Assembly: GCA_002313795.1 (NCBI GenBank) | Contig: DCCL01000291.1 | Span: 1-5,776 of the forward strand | Origin: Faecalibacterium prausnitzii | Lineage (GTDB): Bacteria; Bacillota; Clostridia; Oscillospirales; Ruminococcaceae | Direction of reading: 5' to 3' | Length of the DNA: 5,776 bases | Shown here: positions 1 through 5,776 of the stretch, in pieces | How the letters are laid out: each line of letters opens with the position of its first letter | Numbering within the stretch: position 1 is the stretch's first letter | The notes under the pieces: generated by a model | Databases searched by the model: none | What the model was told of the DNA's origin: nothing | Seen by the model: the letters and a program-made list of their open reading frames with translations, nothing else | Position numbers and translations under genes: made by a program

Positions 1-26
1 AAAATAGGTAGCCGCCGACTTGATTT

Positions 27-64
27 AAAAGCCCTCGAGGATTTTCCTCGGGGGCTTTTATTTT
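27..64 (+). terminator. Intrinsic terminator of the upstream gene
   Basis: The arms 27-41 and 45-59 pair over 15 bp around a TTT loop, with a single T-G wobble (T35 with G51). The GC-rich core (GCCC/GGGC) is flanked by AAAA/TTTT, and the hairpin is followed by A and TTTT (60-64). This is the classic rho-independent form. The AAAA on the 5' side means it could also stop transcription arriving from the right. All three forward frames across 1-26 either stop at once (TAG at 5-7 and at 9-11) or run straight through the hairpin, so the gene it serves ends at or before the window's left edge and cannot be named. Confidence 0.9.
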
Positions 65-83
65 GCAAAAATTCTTCTTTCTC

Positions 84-112
84 TTGTACATGAACAGACG
101 ATGGATTACAAT
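84..112 (+). promoter_or_regulatory. Candidate sigma-A promoter for the transglutaminase-like gene
   Basis: A TTGTAC box (84-89, 3 of 6 to TTGACA) is separated by exactly 17 nt from TACAAT (107-112, 5 of 6 to TATAAT), in AT-rich DNA just after the upstream terminator. Transcription would begin near 118-120, giving a leader of about 75 nt before the start at 193. The good -10 and ideal spacing carry the call; the -35 is weak. If this promoter is right, the small open frame that starts at 101 lies partly upstream of the transcript start. Confidence 0.5.
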
Positions 113-196
113 ATTTTTGAAAAAGCCGGAATCAGTGAACACTTGCTGTGGGTCATTCGTCTGACAGAGAAAGAAGGAAAGGAGTGCAGGCAATGA
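101..196 (+). CDS. Possible 31-aa small ORF overlapping the next gene's start
   Basis: An ATG at 101 opens a 31-codon frame beginning MDYNIFEKAGISEHLL, with a charged C-terminal part rich in Lys and Glu, ending at a TGA (194-196). That stop overlaps the ATG of the following gene as ATGA (193-196), the same arrangement used at 4629-4632. The Shine-Dalgarno site of the next gene lies inside this frame, so translation of it could feed the downstream start. Against it: no clear ribosome binding site precedes 101, and the best promoter -10 (107-112) lies inside it. The frame is open upstream back to 29 with no good alternative start. I recognise no family. It may be a coupled leader peptide, the remnant of a longer gene, or chance. 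Confidence 0.25.
   Translation: MDYNIFEKAGISEHLLWVIRLTEKEGKECRQ
178..184 (+). promoter_or_regulatory. Ribosome binding site that sets the start at 193
   Basis: AAAGGAG lies 8 nt before the ATG at 193. A GTG at 148 would extend the same frame by 15 codons but has no such site. The site therefore decides the start in favour of 193. Confidence 0.85.
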
Positions 197-1101
197 AATA
201 CGAAGAAAAAGAAACATTATACGATATTTACCGGGGTATCCTGTGCAATAATAAGCGGTTTCAACAGGAAAAGATGCAGCATATCCGGTATAACTTTGAC
301 TGCCCGGAATACAAAGAGCTGCGGAAGAAATATGGCATCGACAAAATTGCGGGCAGGGGAACGGATCTGCAGCGTTCGATCCGGCTGATGAAATATTTAA
401 CGCCTCGCCTGACCCATTCGGCATGGTACGATAACTCTCTGCCCTGCAATGCACTGGCCCTGATGGACTATAGCCTGAATCAGCCGGAACACGGCATCAA
501 CTGCCTGAACAAAGCGAAAATTCTCGAGGAATGCTGTCTTGCACTGGGCATCTACGCGCGGAGGGTGAGTTTTTTGCCCTATTCGCCCTTTGATTTTGAC
601 TGCCATGTGGTGACGGAGATCTACGACCGGGAACTGAAAAAGTGGTGTATGCTGGACCCTACCACCAATAACTGCCTCGTGGATGAGGAGGGAACTGTCT
701 TGTCGCTGATGGAAGCCCGGGAGAAGATGGCAGCAGCGAAGTTTGTGACCTGCATCAAAGTGACAAGCCGGGAAAAGAAACTGAAAAAAGTGGCGGCGAA
801 ACAGATTGCAATGAATGCGTATTATGCCAAGAATCTGTTCCGTTTTCAGGTGGATGCAGTGTCACAGTTCGGGGAGACCGGGCAGTGGCTGAACGTCGTG
901 CCAGAGGGCTTTTCGATTCGGCAGTGGAGCATTGCGAGTGCAGAATACCGACTGGGCCGGGTGCCGGAGTGTAAGGAACGGTATCCGGATTTTGATGCAG
1001 AGAAGCTGACACCGCTTTTCCGGGAAGCCGTAGAAAAAGCAAGAAATAAGCCCGAGCCGGAGGCGGTCTCTCCGGACTGTATGACAGAAGTACCGGAATA
1101 A
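193..1101 (+). CDS. Transglutaminase-like (papain-fold) domain protein
   Basis: This 302-aa protein has a transglutaminase-like core at roughly residues 95-165. Cys104 sits in GINCLNKA at the start of a helix, followed by the family-typical ALGIYARRV. His138 is in DCHVVTEIY and Asp155 in WCMLDPTT. Together these match the Cys-His-Asp triad of the superfamily (PF01841 type), so it is probably catalytically competent as a peptidase or acyl-transfer enzyme; the substrate is unknown. No signal peptide or membrane segment is visible, so it should be cytosolic. The N-terminal ~90 residues are charged and helical-looking; residues ~166-302 match nothing I recognise and end in a Pro/Glu-rich tail. 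It carries 12 cysteines, many for an intracellular protein of this size. The start at 193 is chosen for the AAAGGAG 8 nt upstream. It appears to be its own transcription unit, with a promoter candidate before it and a terminator 59 bp after its stop. The fold is firm; the function is open. Confidence 0.85.
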   Translation: MKYEEKETLYDIYRGILCNNKRFQQEKMQHIRYNFDCPEYKELRKKYGIDKIAGRGTDLQRSIRLMKYLTPRLTHSAWYDNSLPCNALALMDYSLNQPEHGINCLNKAKILEECCLALGIYARRVSFLPYSPFDFDCHVVTEIYDRELKKWCMLDPTTNNCLVDEEGTVLSLMEAREKMAAAKFVTCIKVTSREKKLKKVAAKQIAMNAYYAKNLFRFQVDAVSQFGETGQWLNVVPEGFSIRQWSIASAEYRLGRVPECKERYPDFDAEKLTPLFREAVEKARNKPEPEAVSPDCMTEVPE

Positions 1102-1159
1102 AAAGACAAAGGCGGCTGGTTTTCAACAAAAACAGATGTCATTGTTAAAAAGGAAGCAC

Positions 1160-1193
1160 CCCGCACATTTGAAGAAAATGTGCGGGATTTTTT
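1160..1193 (+). terminator. Intrinsic terminator of the transglutaminase-like gene
   Basis: CCCGCACATTT (1160-1170) pairs perfectly over 11 bp with AAATGTGCGGG (1176-1186) around a 5-nt GAAGA loop. It is followed by A and six T residues (1188-1193). It lies 58 nt past the stop at 1101 and 79 nt before the next start, so it separates this gene from the SNF2 gene. A GTG at 1180 that would lengthen the SNF2 frame lies inside this stem. Confidence 0.93.
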
Positions 1194-1205
1194 GTGCAAA
1201 ATCTC

Positions 1206-1234
1206 TTGCATCTGGCGGGTCGGTGCGGTATGCT
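1206..1234 (+). promoter_or_regulatory. Candidate promoter for the SNF2-NlpC/P60 operon
   Basis: TTGCAT (1206-1211) and TATGCT (1229-1234) are 17 nt apart, just after the preceding terminator and about 39 nt before the start at 1273. The matches to consensus are 3 of 6 and 4 of 6, so the placement and spacing support it more than the sequence does. A promoter is expected in this gap because the gap begins with a strong terminator. Confidence 0.4.
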
Positions 1235-1259
1235 TAACCAATAGAACGCTTGTTGAGAG

Positions 1260-1264
1260 GGAGG
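1260..1264 (+). promoter_or_regulatory. Ribosome binding site that sets the start at 1273
   Basis: GGAGG, within a longer purine run (1255-1265), lies 8 nt before ATG 1273. It decides against the longer reading from GTG 1180, which starts inside the terminator stem and would need the promoter region to be coding. Confidence 0.88.
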
Positions 1265-1272
1265 GCAGAGGC

Positions 1273-4628
<3,356 letters not shown>

Positions 4629-4632
<4 letters not shown>

Positions 4633-5624
4633 GATACGCATTGTTTTCTGTGCCGGTAGGCACCATTTACGACCTGCCTCAGCCCATCAAAGAGGGCGAG
4701 ACGGGGCCGGTCTCCACCATTGGTGACGAGGGCCTGTATGGACAGGCCTGTCAGGTGCGCACCGCCCCCGGCGGCGTGACGGCTGAGGGCCTGCATCTGC
4801 CGCCGGATGTGGCCGAGGTGGTCAGCTTTTACGGCTATCACGGCTATGTGCAGCAGAGTGAACTGCAGTTTATAGGGGAAGATGCCCTGTGGGATTACCT
4901 GTCGCAGGACCTTGTTCTTGTGGGCCGGGCCACGGATGTGCTGAACCTCCCCAGGGTGCAGGGTGTCCGGATGCTGGAACTGGAACAGGGCGGCGTGCTG
5001 CGCCGCCTGACGGAGTCTGCCGAAGAAGCCGAGGCCCACAAGGGCTGGGCAAAAGTCATGCTGACAGACGGCCGGACTGGCTATGTCCGGGATGTGGCGC
5101 TGGAGCCGGTGAAGTATGCGATGACAGCGGTCTTTTCGCAGCGAGAGGGCCTTGCCTTCAACGATGCTCTGGCCCAGACGCTGGACACCACCCCGGAGCA
5201 GCTGGTATCGAAAGCGGTAGAGCGCTGGTACAGCGGCAGTGAGGAAGTGTTCCGCATGGCGGTCTGTGAGCAGGCAAAGAAATACATGGGCACGGAGTAC
5301 CGCTGGGGCGGCAAATCGGGCCGGGGCATCGACTGTTCCGGCCTCGTCAGCAGCGCCTATATGCAGTGTGGCGTCCTTATCTACCGGGATGCCAGCATTG
5401 TAGAGGGCTGGCCTATGCACGAGATCCCCTTTGAAGAAAAAAAGCCCGGCGACGCTTTGTTCTTCCCCGGCCACATCGCGCTCTATCTGGGCGATGGCCG
5501 ATACATCCACTCCACCGGTGCTGCCGCCAGCGGCGGCGTGGTCATCAACAGTTTTGACCCGGAAGACCCGCTATACCGGGAGGATCTGGTGAAGTGTCTG
5601 TATGCGGTGGGGAGTGTGTTCTGA
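4629..5624 (+). CDS. NlpC/P60 cysteine peptidase with SH3b-like N-terminus, YkfC-like
   Basis: This 331-aa protein is a likely gamma-D-glutamyl-L-diamino-acid endopeptidase that cuts murein stem peptides. The C-terminal NlpC/P60 domain (~205-331) shows YRWGG (224-228), DCSGLV with nucleophile Cys236, GHIALYLG with His282, and YIHS with His294, giving the Cys-His-His triad. YRDAS (252-256) matches the RDA segment typical of the family. Residues ~1-82 and ~88-160 look like two SH3b-type beta domains (ending in YHGYVQQSEL and GRTGYVRDVAL). A segment of about 45 residues (162-208) links them to the catalytic domain. Size and order match YkfC, the enzyme that trims recycled L-Ala-gamma-D-Glu-diamino acid peptides; identity is inferred, so no symbol is given. 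There is no signal peptide, lipobox or membrane segment, so the enzyme should act in the cytosol unless exported otherwise. Its start overlaps the SNF2 stop (ATGA), and a hairpin terminator follows about 45 bp after its stop. No ykf or mpl-type recycling gene adjoins it in the window. Confidence 0.9.
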
Positions 5625-5667
5625 GGGGGAGGTTGTGCTGGCGCAAGGTTTTTGCTTGTAAGATGGG

Positions 5668-5701
5668 TGACATTTCCCGCCTGTAGCGGGGGTCAGTTTT
5701 T
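5668..5701 (+). terminator. Probable intrinsic terminator of the SNF2-NlpC/P60 operon
   Basis: CCCGC (5676-5680) pairs with GCGGG (5686-5690) around a 5-nt CTGTA loop. An outer TGAC/GTCA stem (5668-5671 with 5692-5695) is separated from it by an asymmetric internal loop (ATTT against G). Five T residues follow at 5697-5701. It is less perfect than the other two terminators here but correctly placed, 43 nt after the stop at 5624. Confidence 0.6.
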
Positions 5702-5708
5702 CTGCTGT

Positions 5709-5732
5709 CGCAAGCGGGCTTTTCGCTCTGCG
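5709..5732. repeat. Small bulged hairpin in the 3' intergenic region
   Basis: CGCAAGCG (5709-5716) pairs with CGCT-c-TGCG (5724-5732): 8 bp with one bulged C at 5728 and a 7-nt loop. It sits between the terminator and the large inverted repeat. No T-run directly follows it, so it is not a standard terminator. It may be part of a larger structured or repeated intergenic element, or chance in GC-rich DNA. Confidence 0.4.
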
Positions 5733-5734
5733 GG

Positions 5735-5776
5735 CCAGAGGACGAGAGGGGGTGACTCCCCCCTCTCATCCTCTGG
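5735..5776. repeat. 18-bp near-perfect inverted repeat at the window edge
   Basis: The arms 5735-5752 and 5759-5776 pair over 18 bp with one C-A mismatch (5743 with 5768) around a 6-nt TGACTC loop. The left arm is almost all purine (CCAGAGGACGAGAGGGGG) and the right arm almost all pyrimidine. The pairing continues to the last base of the window, so the true element may be longer. It could be a terminator whose U-run is cut off, the terminal hairpin of a dispersed intergenic repeat, or an attenuator for the next gene. The sequence shown cannot decide among these. Confidence 0.8.

Noticed and set aside
148..192. Longer start (GTG 148) for the transglutaminase-like gene
   Set aside because: It adds 15 charged residues, has no Shine-Dalgarno site, and would place the strong AAAGGAG site inside the coding region. 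ATG 193 is better supported.
1180..1272. Longer start (GTG 1180) for the SNF2 gene
   Set aside because: The codon lies in the 3' arm of a strong terminator hairpin and the extra 31 residues would span the U-run and promoter candidate. ATG 1273 has a well-spaced GGAGG.
5643..5659. Hairpin GCAAG/CTTGT around a T-rich loop
   Set aside because: Only five pairs, one of them a wobble, and too weak to separate from chance.
5625..5686. Short frame (TTG 5633 to TAG 5684-5686) after the NlpC/P60 gene
   Set aside because: Only 17 codons long, with the purine run directly against the start, and it runs into the terminator hairpin. No support as a gene.

Overview
The window (5776 bp) reads as an ordinary chromosomal stretch of a moderately GC-rich, low-GC-phylum (Firmicutes/Bacillota) anaerobe. 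The best guess is the Oscillospiraceae/Ruminococcaceae (Faecalibacterium, Gemmiger or Subdoligranulum type). This rests on strong purine-rich Shine-Dalgarno sites, a SWIM-type bacterial SNF2 protein of the kind common in Firmicutes, a YkfC-like NlpC/P60 enzyme, and GC-rich third codon positions beside AT-rich intergenic DNA. The assignment is an inference from style, not from a marker gene.

Layout, all genes on the + strand. Positions 1-64 hold the end of an upstream unit, closed by a strong intrinsic terminator. Positions 65-192 are AT-rich and carry a plausible sigma-A promoter. They also carry a 31-codon open frame (101-196) whose stop overlaps the next start as ATGA. Positions 193-1101 encode a 302-aa transglutaminase-like (papain-fold) protein with a complete Cys/His/Asp set and no signal peptide. 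A perfect 11-bp terminator hairpin with a U-run (1160-1193) closes this unit, and a weaker promoter candidate follows. Positions 1273-4632 encode a 1119-aa SWIM zinc-finger SNF2 ATPase with all helicase motifs intact. Its stop overlaps, as ATGA (4629-4632), the start of a 331-aa NlpC/P60 peptidase (4629-5624) with SH3b-like N-terminal segments and an intact Cys/His/His triad. A hairpin terminator follows at about 5668-5701. Two more hairpins fill the rest, the last an 18-bp near-perfect inverted repeat that ends exactly at the window edge.

There are two transcription units: the transglutaminase-like gene alone (possibly with the small upstream frame), and the SNF2-NlpC/P60 pair, which is probably translationally coupled. 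The NlpC/P60 enzyme lacks a secretion signal, which suits cytosolic cleavage of recycled murein peptides (YkfC-like). Why it is locked to a chromatin-remodeller-type ATPase is not explained by known pathways and is the most interesting biological question here. I see no phage, transposon, CRISPR, tRNA or rRNA, and no convincing evidence of a new defence system.
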